Assembly: GCA_023819025.1 (NCBI GenBank)
Contig: JAMWDC010000055.1
Coordinates: 1 to 6,624, forward strand
Origin: Candidatus Omnitrophota bacterium
Lineage (GTDB): Bacteria; Omnitrophota; Omnitrophia; Omnitrophales; Aquincolibacteriaceae
Direction of reading: 5' to 3'
Length of the DNA stretch: 6,624 nt
The position numbers and the translations under genes were made by a program. Shown here piece by piece: positions 1-6,624 of the stretch (within the stretch, counting starts at the first letter, position 1; the number at the start of each line of letters is the position of its first letter). The notes under the pieces were generated by a model. It was not told the DNA's origin. It ran no database searches and saw only the letters and a list, made by a program, of their open reading frames with translations.

Positions 1-1
1 T

Positions 2-97
2 AAGATGGAAAAAGAAATTGCAGAAGCCATCGGGATTCACCTTCGCGACCGGGAATTCTTCTTAGCCCGAGAACGTGACATCGTCAAAAGCTTGTCC
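2..97 (+). other. Partial helical segment at the window's 5' edge (residues 1-32)
   Basis: This charged stretch (MEKEIAEAIGIHLRDREFF and onward) looks helical and ends just before an Ala/Pro-rich linker. It is probably the C-terminal tail of a module lying upstream of the window. If the ATG at base 5 were the true start, it would instead be a short N-terminal helix. I do not recognise a family. Confidence 0.4.
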
Positions 98-3000
98 GGC
101 CCAGCTGTGGGCGTTCCTGCCACTCAATCTGTACCTGCTGCACAGCAGCCTGCTCCAGCAGCACCGGTTGCCCCTGAGGCATCCGCACGCACTGAGGTGC
201 AAAACAATGTTGAACAAATACATCTAGCTTCTACGATGTCCTTTTCAGATCTTTATGCAGTGGGTGCGCTCATGGCTGATTTTTCACGAAAAGGTTTACA
301 TGTTTGGGATGCTGGTTTTTTTGATGCGTTGCGCAACGATTCTGTTTTTCAAAGAGGGCTTCGGGTATTAATGAGTAGGATTGCGGAAGGTAATAGAACC
401 AAAGTGGAATTTGCTAATGTTCTGATGAGAGAATCAGTAATAAATCCTTTGAATTTTACAACTGTGGATGAGTATCGCATCGTGACCCTGCAAGGTGAGA
501 AACTGCGTATTTCTGCCGCAGCCGGCGTCGGTGCTTTTATGGTTCATACCCATCCTATGATGACAATAGATCGTGTGGATTCGAGCACCGGAAGAAAATT
601 TAAAATCATAACTCCCTTAACATTTTTGTTAACTCCTGCGGAGGACGATCTTAAAAATAATTTTTCTGGAGCGATCGTTTCGGGTTCTCAAGTAACAGGA
701 ATGTTTTTAGTATACTTCCACTTTGCGAATGAAGAAGACCGTAATGAATACCTTGAATATGTTAAAGCACAAAAGGCTAATAAAAAACTACCATCCGTTT
801 CCTTCTTGATAGAAAAGGGATGGGCTGATATTTATAACATCACTCCTTCAGAAACTGGGGTAAGATTCAAGGAAACTACTTTCAACGCACTGGTGGAAAC
901 TTACCAATTATTACGTGAAAATGGAATCATGCGTCAAAAGTTGTTAACTGAAATTTCTCCTGCCGTCCGTTCCGAGGTGCGCGAGCCGGCGGATGAGGAT
1001 TCGGATGATACGTATGAAAATGTGCTGACCTTGCTTTTGGATACGCCGGCGCTCGATCTGATCAAGCTGAGGGAACGCGGGAGGAGTCCGCTTTGGGAAG
1101 CGCAAGGCATTAACGAGTTTACGCACGGCCTCGAAACAATAGATGCGATGCTTGGTAATCTAAATGATTTAGCGGCGCGTATTTCACAGGAAAAAAAATT
1201 AGAACGGCAAGAGGCATTGGCGAAATCGAGTGAAAGCCTGGCCCGGGATCTTCTTTTCGGATTAACGGCTTTGGAGGCGCGGTTGAATTTTGGACGCGCG
1301 ATGCTGAAGCTTCGTGACAGGAAAGAACGACCGGTGGGTACGGTCCTTATTCAAAGCCTGCCGACGTTTCGATCGATCGAGTCTGTTTTAAGCGCATCGA
1401 ATTTAAGATTCACGGTTACAAGTCAGGAAGCCGACAAGCAGAATGCGCTAAGTCAAATCCGCGCGCTCCGGGATCACGTGATGACAACGTTAAACACTTT
1501 TCCGGCAATCCAGGCCGAGACATTTGAAATGGAGGAGAAGTTTTACTCCGGTTATGAATATTATCGCTTTCGCAATAAAAACTTGAAGGATCTCTTAGAA
1601 GCTTCCCGTGCAATCCGGCGATTAGCCGAATCGGATCAAGGGAAACTCATTTCGTTGCTTGGCGCAAGAAATCTAACGGTTGAGCAATTGGCCGAGAAGA
1701 CTCTCGAAAAAATCCGGGAACTTATCGACCCGCTCCACAGTCCTTATTTTAATTCAAATTTGCAGCGAGAACTTTATCGAGAACAGCATAGAGATTTGGG
1801 CCGATCGGGCGGTTACGGCAGATATCTCGTTAATATAGATACGGGTCTTTGTAGTCAATTGGAGCGTGAGATTAATGATTGGGAAGAGATACTTGCCAAA
1901 GAAAACGAAGATGTTATGTATCCTATTGAAACTCCTCGAGATTTAAAGCCGGATGACGATGTCCGTGTCTTCGGGATGACGGTGAGCGTCGGCGACGGCC
2001 AGGTTGATGCCCAGTTGAGCCCTGGCGGCGTCCATATGGCTCAGGGCTATGTTCTCTTGGCGCATGATGTCACACAGTTCTTTATGGTAAAACTCGATTA
2101 TCACCGGAGTCATTTTATCAGTCTTAAAATGGTGACTTTACCAATGTTTATGGACCGAATTCAAAGAGAATCCGATCCAAACAATATTGAATTTTTGGAG
2201 GAGGATTTAGGTAGCTTACAGCAGAGTATCGAGAAAATGATCCAGGATTATGAACACGACAAGGATTATGCCGAACAGCACCTCCTGAACCTTCTCGGCA
2301 TTCCCGAAGCCAATCCTCGTCTGCTAAGAGCTGTCGTTTATCGGCTCTTGGTCGGATCGAAGGCAAAAGGTTTATTTGCGCTTGCAGATAACGTACGATG
2401 GTTTTCACAGCGCAGGCTTCGCGATAAATTAGACAAATTAGCAAAAGATTTGGAAACCAATTATGGCCTTAAGAACGGTGAGTATAGTTGGCCGACTTAC
2501 GATCAGGAAATGCCTAAATTGATTGCAAAAGTTCAGGAGATGTTGAAGCAGACCCAGCAACTTCTTGATCAAAAAACTAAAGAACTCGGTGGCCGCTCGG
2601 AAGTGCGCCAACCTGAATACGGACAAATGGGGCGGACGAAAGCCGAAAGTGAAGAAGAAAAGGCATGGGAAGAGCTTAAACATGCGCTTACCTTGGCTAT
2701 GAAGGAAATGCTGACCAATGCTATTCGGTTGTCACTGACAAAAGTGCAACGCGCTCGGGATGCGAAGGTTAAGGTTTCGACTCAATGGCGTCCGAAAGTG
2801 CGGTTGCTTCAGGGGGACAACGGACTTGAGATTCGTATTCTCGATACCGGGCCCGGATTCAACATCGAGCAATTGCGAAGAGCCGCGCAATTCTATTACC
2901 GCAAGTTCAACGGATTTACGCCGGCCGACGAAAAAATGCTCGGGGGGAAATGGGTCACCGCAGTCCGGAAAATCGCGGCGCAACAGACAAACCGATGGTC

Positions 3001-6000
3001 GTATTTCGACACCTTTCTCTTTCAGATGCCGAGCTTTGTTGGGCTTATGGGCCGCGACCCACACGTGCTTGCCGCCAAAGAAAACATACGGATACAGCTT
3101 CTGCGTTTAAAACATGTTAAAGAACGGCAATATCAAAAGATTCTAAAAACACACGTTCCGGGGACTTATGCGCCGGAGGTGATCGGACAAATCAAAGACT
3201 TATCTAACCTGATTCTTCAAAATAGTGCCTATTACGGTCAGCAGGCCGATTCGGTTGCGAAATCCCTGAAGAAAATTGCGTCCCATCTCCAGCAAACGTT
3301 TGAAAGCTACGATCGGGAAGACAGCGATGAAAAACTGATCTACGGCGACAAGAGCGATCCTTTTCTTTACGTGACATCCGACATGACCAAGTCTCTGGAA
3401 TTGACGACAGGGCGAGGACGCGCCTTGTCCTCAATCTTTATTTCGAAATATGGAGTGTTTAAAACCCGAAATCTTCGCGGAAAAGACGGTTATGGTTTCG
3501 AGGTCATCATGCTGTTAAGGGCCACGGATCTTGTAAGGGAGCAATACGAGAACGGCCATATCGGTGACCTGATTCGTAACATGGCCAAAGAGATGGAACA
3601 AGTTTTCGGTATCGAAATCGATCTTGACCTCGAACCGTCCTCGCCGACACCGCAGACAACAAAACCCGAGTTTCGGGAAAATTTGTCCTCCGTTAACGCA
3701 GGCCACCCCGCCCGCTCCGAGGTGCGAGGAGTCGACGAACGGCCGGACACTGCGTTTGGACCGGTCGGACGCAATCGGGCCGAGGTGCGTGCTGTTGTTG
3801 CCCATGTAGATTTGAACAATTTTCTTTTACATAACGGTGTCGGCAATCTTCTGGGTTCGTATGTTTCACATCATCGTGCCACGCACAAGGTACCGCCTCG
3901 TTCCATCGAAGAGGCGGCATATGATTTTATGATAACCAGAGCAAATTTCGATCGACTGCAAACCGTATTCCGTGCGATGGCTCATGCTTATCGCAGGTGG
4001 GGTTTGAAAAATCGCCAGCTTCTTGATCCAACACCTTCGAATCTTCGAGGGGTCGCGGATGAGATTCAGCAAGATTTATGGGGATTCATGAAGCGGGAAG
4101 TGATGTACGAGGGCAGGGCTTATACGTCCATCGAGGGTATTGAGGATGAGATTCAAGCGGTAATCCAGAAGGATGTTTTACATGACGAATCTCTATCTCA
4201 GGTCGAAGAAAGCGCCATCATTGATCTCATACATGCGCTTGATGAGATCGATGATATTTTATTGGCCGAAGTAGTCCTTCAACTTTTTCTGGACTCGTTC
4301 AGCTTTTATCGCAAACTTTTCTGGATCAATGCTTATTATGAGCGCCTGAGGGGTTCCGGCATATTATCGGAAGACCGCGGGGTACAGATGACCATCACAT
4401 GCGATGTCCGTTCTGATAATGTTCGCATTCCGATTCGTGTTGAGACAAAGATTGGTGATGAGGTCCTTACCCTGCAGGAACTTCGACCCGGCGATCGAGA
4501 TTTCGATAGACGTTTAAATGCCTTGCTAGGTCTTCTTCAGGGCTTAAGCGCAGCCAAAGATGGCTCCGCGGATCGTCTTTTGCGTGGATTTCATCAGGGA
4601 ATACCCGACCGAACGCCTCAACCCCACGATGCCGCTCCCGCCACGAAGACGACTGCCCGCTCCGAGGTGCGGGAGTCTGAAACGTCCGGCCGAAGAAGTC
4701 TTGGAGAGATCCTTGGGGAGAAACTGGTGGGCGGCGAGTCTTCAATCGAAGCCGCAAGGATACTTAACGAGGCTATTCAGGATCTCATTTCTACCCGGTC
4801 TTTTCCCCAGCTTGGAGATCGGATCCTTTTGACGGCTGATAGTGCCCCGAAGAATCAGATTTTACTTGTTTATTCCATTGGATCAAACGGTCCGTTTCAT
4901 GAGTATGTACCGGTTAAAAAAGATGCCGTCTCAGAAGCCGTCAACCGGATTTTCGATGCAGAATTGCATCATGCCTTCAATGGACTTATCCAGGGGTTGC
5001 TCAACGATCCTGATTTACTTAAAGACCCGATGCTTAAGGCATTGGTGCCTGTCCTGAAGGGGCCTTTTATGAAATTGAAAAAAGTGTTTGTTTCAAACCA
5101 TCCCGTCTTGATAAGTACGCGGAGCGATGACGAAGGAAAACCTGTCGGGGTCCTCATCGATCGGGATCGTTTTAGAGACCATCTGGAACAGAAGGGACAG
5201 CCCGGAGAAGTTATTGCCTTGGAGAATCTACGATCGGCGATTGTCAAGGAAGCTGCCGTTGTCAAGGTCGTTGAAGAGTTTCCACTTATGAACAAGGTTT
5301 TCGTCCAGTCAGGCTACGAGCTTGTCCGGGCTTTCGATTATCTCAAAGGGCTCGCGCAGCCTTCGCCTCACCAGCTTCAGGAGTTTTATACCCTGGTACG
5401 GTATCGTATGGGTACTTGGCTTCACAATGAATATCTTTCCCTAGAATATGAAATTCGGTATCGAGCGAAAAAGGGAGTGGCCGATGCCGCAAGCCATATT
5501 CCGCTCGCCAATTCTTTGAATCCTCGATTGAGCCGAAATTATCGAAGCCGGATTCAGTCAGGTTTTCATGATTGGGCAACTCAAGAAGGGCCTCAGTATG
5601 AACGGGATAAAAAGATTCGCTTTCTTGAGGTATTTGACAAAAATCGCCGTCTGCATCGGGTGCATCGGCTCGCGATTAACAATCTTAAGAGTGCGGAAGA
5701 AGTTTTTGAAAAAGAACGGGTTGAAAAGGGTGTTCCCTGTGAAATCGGCCCCTATTTTGGCCAGATGAGGACCAAGCAATTCATGGAATTTCTTACGGAC
5801 CGCAGGTTTAACGAGGGAGTCACGGAAGCCGAGCTCGAATATTTGCGGACTCTAGCCCGCTCCGAGGCCCGCCCAGCGGATAACTCTGCCGAAGTACCCG
5901 AAGGCTCGTCCGCTCCAAATGTAGCGGCGGCCGAGGCGCGGGAAGCGGAAATACGAGTTACGGATGAGGTGAAAACTGATCAACCGTCGCCGACGGAGAT

Positions 6001-6624
6001 TGCCATTCCGGAACCGAAGAAGCCGGAAACTGTCGAGGCAGCGGATGTCGGTTATCCGGACTATCTGGGTGATAAGGGGAATCCTGTAGTCTTGTTTGTG
6101 GGCGGAGCACTTCACCCAGAAAAATTGCAAAATCTGCGGCCCGAGAATTTTGAACCGATATTGGTTTCAGCTGCTGAAGGGATACGAAGCGAGATCGATT
6201 CGCAAATAAAGGCTCTGAATCAAGAACTTAGGGTCGGGATTCAGCAATTGGGTACAGTTCAGGATTTGGTGGATGTATTTTATTCCTATGATTTGGAACA
6301 AATGATCCAACAGCGGATTCAGGGGAAGGCAATTGCTGGCATTCTTGATGTCAGCGATCTTGCGGATCTCATGAGAAGGACAACTGCAGGTGTATTGCTG
6401 GGGATTGCAGAGGTAACGCTGGGGATCGGTCGCGCTGAAGTGCGCCATCCCAACGATGCGGCCTGGGCTCTGTTCAAGGTGAGGCGTTTGATTTCGCCTC
6501 AGGCTGTAAATGGCGCATTCTTGAAATGGTGTCAGAGACATCAGGTATCGCTGAAAGAAGGGGAGCAAACACTGTTTGATGAAAGCAAGGCAACGTTCAA
6601 AGTACCGCTTATCATACCGGCTGC
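2..6624 (+). CDS. Giant multimodular protein, internal fragment (open at both ends)
   Basis: A single frame starting at base 2 stays open for 2,207 codons to the end of the window, which cannot happen by chance at this base composition. It encodes a mixed, well-behaved protein sequence throughout. The frame is open on both sides, so true length is unknown and exceeds 2,200 residues. An ATG at 5-7 could in principle be the start, but only four bases precede it and no ribosome binding site can be judged, so I treat the 5' end as partial. The chain divides into modules separated by a recurring (A/G)R(S/A)E(V/A)R motif. Only two modules carry recognisable signatures: a JAB/JAMM-like metal site and a GHKL ATPase. 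No transmembrane segment or signal peptide is visible in this part. Cysteine is almost absent (four: residues 617, 1467, 1913, 2177). Overall function is unknown; a giant protein from an Omnitrophota-like bacterium is a guess. Confidence 0.93.
98..184 (+). other. Ala/Pro-rich interdomain linker (residues 33-61)
   Basis: The translation is dominated by Ala, Pro, Val and Gln (for example VPAAQQPAPAAPVAPEA) and leads straight into the first junction motif. This composition is typical of flexible tethers between folded domains. The DNA is GC-rich (about 56% for bases 1-180 by hand count), unlike the AT-rich module that follows. Confidence 0.75.
185..202 (+). repeat. Junction motif copy 1 (ARTEVQ, divergent)
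   Basis: Residues 62-67 read ARTEVQ, a divergent form of the ARSEVR motif with Thr for Ser and Gln for the final Arg. It lies exactly between the Ala/Pro linker and the JAMM-like module, which is the position occupied by the better copies further on. Position supports it more than sequence does. Confidence 0.55.
203..964 (+). other. JAB/JAMM (MPN)-like module (residues 68-321)
   Basis: The module holds VHTHP at residues 181-185, following a small-residue, Gly-rich strand (AAAGVGAF), and then TPAEDDL at 211-217. Known JAMM/RadC-type domains carry H-x-H-P followed by T-P-S-x-x-D, with the two His and the Asp binding a metal ion. Here H182, H184 and D216 would be the ligands. Two features are atypical: the usual Ser is Ala213, and about 25 residues separate HTHP from TPAEDD instead of a handful. 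The catalytic Glu normally found upstream cannot be assigned; E136, E144 and E157 are candidates. If active it would be a metal-dependent (iso)peptidase; it may be a binding-only relative. The DNA is clearly AT-rich (about 39% GC over 241-960) compared with the next module, suggesting a separate origin. Family assignment is moderate, activity uncertain. Confidence 0.5.
965..982 (+). repeat. Junction motif copy 2 (VRSEVR)
   Basis: Residues 322-327 read VRSEVR, followed by EPADEDSDD, an acidic linker. The copy marks the end of the AT-rich JAMM-like module and the start of a GC-richer helical module. At the DNA level it differs from the 17-base consensus GCCCGCTCCGAGGTGCG at only two positions. 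Confidence 0.85.
983..2590 (+). other. Long, mainly helical module of unknown function (residues 328-863)
   Basis: I do not recognise a family here. After an acidic linker, residues of about 340-640 are rich in Leu, Glu, Lys, Arg and Ala with heptad-like spacing and read as a helical bundle. Residues of about 650-715 change character: alternating hydrophobic residues with Gly and Asp (VRVFGMTVSVGDGQ, GYVLLAHDVTQFFMVKLDY) suggest a small beta-rich domain. From about 725 to 863 the sequence is helical again, ending in probable coiled coil (KLIAKVQEMLKQTQQLLDQK). That coiled coil directly precedes the GHKL module, where a dimerisation helix would sit in a sensor kinase, but no H-box with a phospho-accepting His is evident. 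The module contains one Cys (617). A scaffold or sensory role is only a guess. Confidence 0.5.
2591..2608 (+). repeat. Junction motif copy 3 (GRSEVR)
   Basis: Residues 864-869 read GRSEVR, immediately after the coiled-coil-like end of the helical module and before the GHKL module. The peptide is perfect from Arg onward, but two codons differ from the other copies (TCG and GAA), so selection here looks to be on the peptide. Confidence 0.85.
2609..3709 (+). other. GHKL (histidine-kinase-like) ATPase module with long G1-G2 insertion (residues 870-1236)
   Basis: Three ATP-binding boxes of the GHKL fold appear in the right order. The N box is EMLTNAI with E902 and N906 (E-x3-N, the Mg-ATP ligands). 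The G1 box is ILDTGPGF with D948, G950 and G952. The G2 box is TTGRGRALSSI with G1137, G1139 and A1141-L1142, followed by a typical closing strand, GFEVIMLLRATD. GHKL domains occur in histidine kinases, gyrase B, Hsp90 and MutL. Here G1 and G2 lie about 185 residues apart, several times the usual kinase spacing, so the ATP lid region carries a large, mostly helical insertion (about 960-1120). No convincing phospho-accepting His lies upstream, so a classical sensor kinase is unlikely; a chaperone-like or conformational ATPase is an alternative. No cysteines are present. Residues 1200-1236 form a Pro/Ser/Thr-rich tail. Confidence 0.7.
3710..3727 (+). repeat. Junction motif copy 4 (ARSEVR)
   Basis: Residues 1237-1242 match the consensus peptide exactly. 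The DNA is identical over 17 bases (GCCCGCTCCGAGGTGCG) to the copy at 4655. It follows the Pro/Thr-rich tail of the GHKL module and begins a closely spaced pair with the copy at 3773. Confidence 0.9.
3773..3790 (+). repeat. Junction motif copy 5 (NRAEVR)
   Basis: Residues 1258-1263 read NRAEVR, only 15 residues after copy 4. The short stretch between them (GVDERPDTAFGPVGR) is Gly/Pro/Asp-rich linker. The next module starts directly after this copy. The 11-base core GCCGAGGTGCG nearly repeats the consensus. Confidence 0.8.
3791..4654 (+). other. Unrecognised alpha/beta module (residues 1264-1551)
   Basis: I do not recognise a family. The module opens with a strand-like AVVAHVDLNNFLLHNGVG, continues with amphipathic helices rich in aromatic residues (about 1290-1460), and includes a markedly acidic segment near 1375-1420 (IEDEIQ, HALDEIDDI). 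Strand-like sequence then appears at about 1464-1490 (VQMTITCDVR, VRIPIRVETKIGDEVLTLQ), which may be a beta hairpin or small sheet. Residues of about 1520-1551 form a Pro/Ala/Thr linker leading to the next junction motif. One Cys (1467). No nucleotide-binding or metal-binding signature could be identified. Confidence 0.4.
4655..4672 (+). repeat. Junction motif copy 6 (ARSEVR)
   Basis: Residues 1552-1557 match the consensus exactly and are flanked by a Pro/Ala/Thr linker upstream and a Glu/Ser/Gly stretch (ESETSGRRS) downstream. The DNA matches the copy at 3710 over 17 bases, including identical Ala, Arg, Ser, Glu and Val codons. Confidence 0.9.
4673..5854 (+). other. Unrecognised large module (residues 1558-1951)
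   Basis: I do not recognise a family. The first half (about 1570-1740) mixes helices with strand-like segments such as QILLVYSIG, KKVFVSNHPVLIS and PVGVLIDRDRF. From about 1740 to 1951 the sequence is helical, basic and rich in Arg, Tyr and His (EYEIRYRAKKG, KIRFLEVFDKNRRLHRVHR), a composition compatible with binding nucleic acid or acidic partners, though that is only suggested by charge. A segment VIALENLRSAIVKEA (about 1736-1752) has the hydrophobic pattern of a zincin helix but lacks its histidines, so I do not call a protease. One Cys (1913). Confidence 0.4.
5855..5872 (+). repeat. Junction motif copy 7 (ARSEAR)
   Basis: Residues 1952-1957 read ARSEAR, with Ala replacing Val. The first 13 bases (GCCCGCTCCGAGG) equal the copies at 3710 and 4655. 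It stands between the basic helical module and a Pro/Glu-rich linker, and is followed by PAD, like the EPAD after copy 2. Confidence 0.85.
5873..6052 (+). other. Pro/Glu/Ala-rich linker with decayed motif cluster (residues 1958-2017)
   Basis: The stretch is low in hydrophobic residues and rich in Pro, Glu, Ala, Ser and Lys (for example DEVKTDQPSPTEIAIPEPKK), as expected of a disordered tether. At 5927-5956 it contains AAEAR followed at once by EAEIR, both resembling weakened copies of the junction motif. The linker separates the basic module from a small alpha/beta-looking module. Confidence 0.65.
6053..6427 (+). other. Small alpha/beta-looking module of unknown function (residues 2018-2142)
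   Basis: I do not recognise a family. The segment begins with a likely strand and turn (NPVVLFVGGALHP), followed by helices containing Gln/Glu/Leu-rich repeats (IDSQIKALNQELRVGIQQL, EQMIQQRIQ) and a final hydrophobic helix or strand (GVLLGIAEVTLGI). The latter is about 13 residues, too short and interrupted to be a confident membrane segment. It ends at junction motif copy 8. About 125 residues is a plausible single-domain size. Confidence 0.4.
6428..6445 (+). repeat. Junction motif copy 8 (GRAEVR)
   Basis: Residues 2143-2148 read GRAEVR, followed by HPND. The peptide fits the consensus with Ala for Ser, while the codons (GCT, GAA) differ from the identical copies, as in copy 3. Confidence 0.8.
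6446..6624 (+). other. Start of a further module, cut by the window edge (residues 2149-2207)
   Basis: The translation runs from HPNDAAWALFKVRRLIS to the last base with no stop. It looks like the beginning of a folded domain with helices and at least one basic stretch (KWCQRHQVS). No family can be named from 59 residues. The gene continues beyond the window. Confidence 0.5.

Noticed and set aside
5..7. ATG near the left edge as the true gene start
   Set aside because: Only four bases of upstream sequence are present, so neither a ribosome binding site nor an upstream stop in frame can be seen; partial at the 5' end is the safer call.
2197..2204. Shine-Dalgarno-like GGAGGAGG that might mark an internal start
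   Set aside because: No start codon follows at 5-12 bases; the next in-frame ATG is more than 30 bases away, and the bases simply encode a Leu-Glu-Glu-Asp stretch.
2760..3110. 116-codon open frame on the + strand in another frame
   Set aside because: It overlaps the clear GHKL G1 region of the main frame and its own translation is low-quality, Arg/Ser/Pro-rich sequence without a motif.
3490..3846. 118-codon open frame on the minus strand, overlapped by a second minus frame at 3515-3805
   Set aside because: Both are antisense to the GHKL tail and linker, are rich in Arg, Ser and Thr, and overlap each other in different frames, as chance frames do in GC-richer DNA.
5210..5254. Possible zinc-metallopeptidase helix (ALENLRSA) in the module 1558-1951
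   Set aside because: The pattern has the Glu and hydrophobic spacing of HExxH, but both histidines are missing (Leu and Arg instead), so no metal site can be supported.
4969..5295. 108-codon open frame on the minus strand
   Set aside because: Antisense to the unrecognised module 1558-1951, Ser/Thr-rich with no domain-like pattern; best explained as a shadow frame.
185..6445. The repeated 17-mer as a DNA uptake signal or other strand-neutral DNA site
   Set aside because: All copies have the same orientation and reading frame, and I found no reverse-complement copy. A DNA-only signal should appear on both strands and in several frames, so peptide-level selection explains the pattern better, at least within this window.
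6167..6568. 133-codon open frame on the minus strand
   Set aside because: It lies wholly opposite the giant + strand frame, its translation has no recognisable domain and reads like antisense shadow, and nothing suggests its own promoter or ribosome binding site.

Overview
The whole 6.6 kb window lies inside one giant protein-coding gene on the + strand. The frame starting at base 2 has no stop codon through to the last base (2,207 complete codons), and the window shows neither a secure start nor a stop, so the gene runs off both ends. No RNA gene, promoter, terminator, insertion sequence or CRISPR array is visible. Every other open frame is a short shadow of this gene. Residues below are counted from base 2.

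The protein is built as a string of modules. A short motif, consensus (A/G)-R-(S/A)-E-(V/A)-R, recurs at least eight times with a decayed cluster besides. It nearly always falls where one module ends and the next begins, often beside Pro/Ala/Glu-rich linker. In order: a partial helical segment and Ala/Pro linker (1-61); an AT-rich module with a JAB/JAMM-like HTHP...TPAEDD signature (68-321); a long, mostly helical module (328-863); a module with N, G1 and G2 boxes of a GHKL (histidine-kinase-like) ATPase and an unusually long stretch between G1 and G2 (870-1236); two unrecognised modules (1264-1551 and 1558-1951); a Pro/Glu-rich linker (1958-2017); a small alpha/beta-looking module (2018-2142); and the start of another module (2149 onward).

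The organism is bacterial. The giant open frame, the roughly 50% GC of most of the gene and the recurring RSEVR-type junction motif suggest a lineage known for enormous multidomain proteins; Omnitrophota (former OP3) is my best guess. That rests on recollection and inference, not on a marker gene.

The most interesting point is the junction motif itself. It is always in the same strand and frame, some copies are identical over 17 bases, and at one copy (base 965) base composition jumps from about 39% to about 52% GC. This suggests a modular protein assembled by domain shuffling, in which the motif could be a processing site, a recognition tag or a recombination seam. The chain also has only four cysteines in 2,207 residues.
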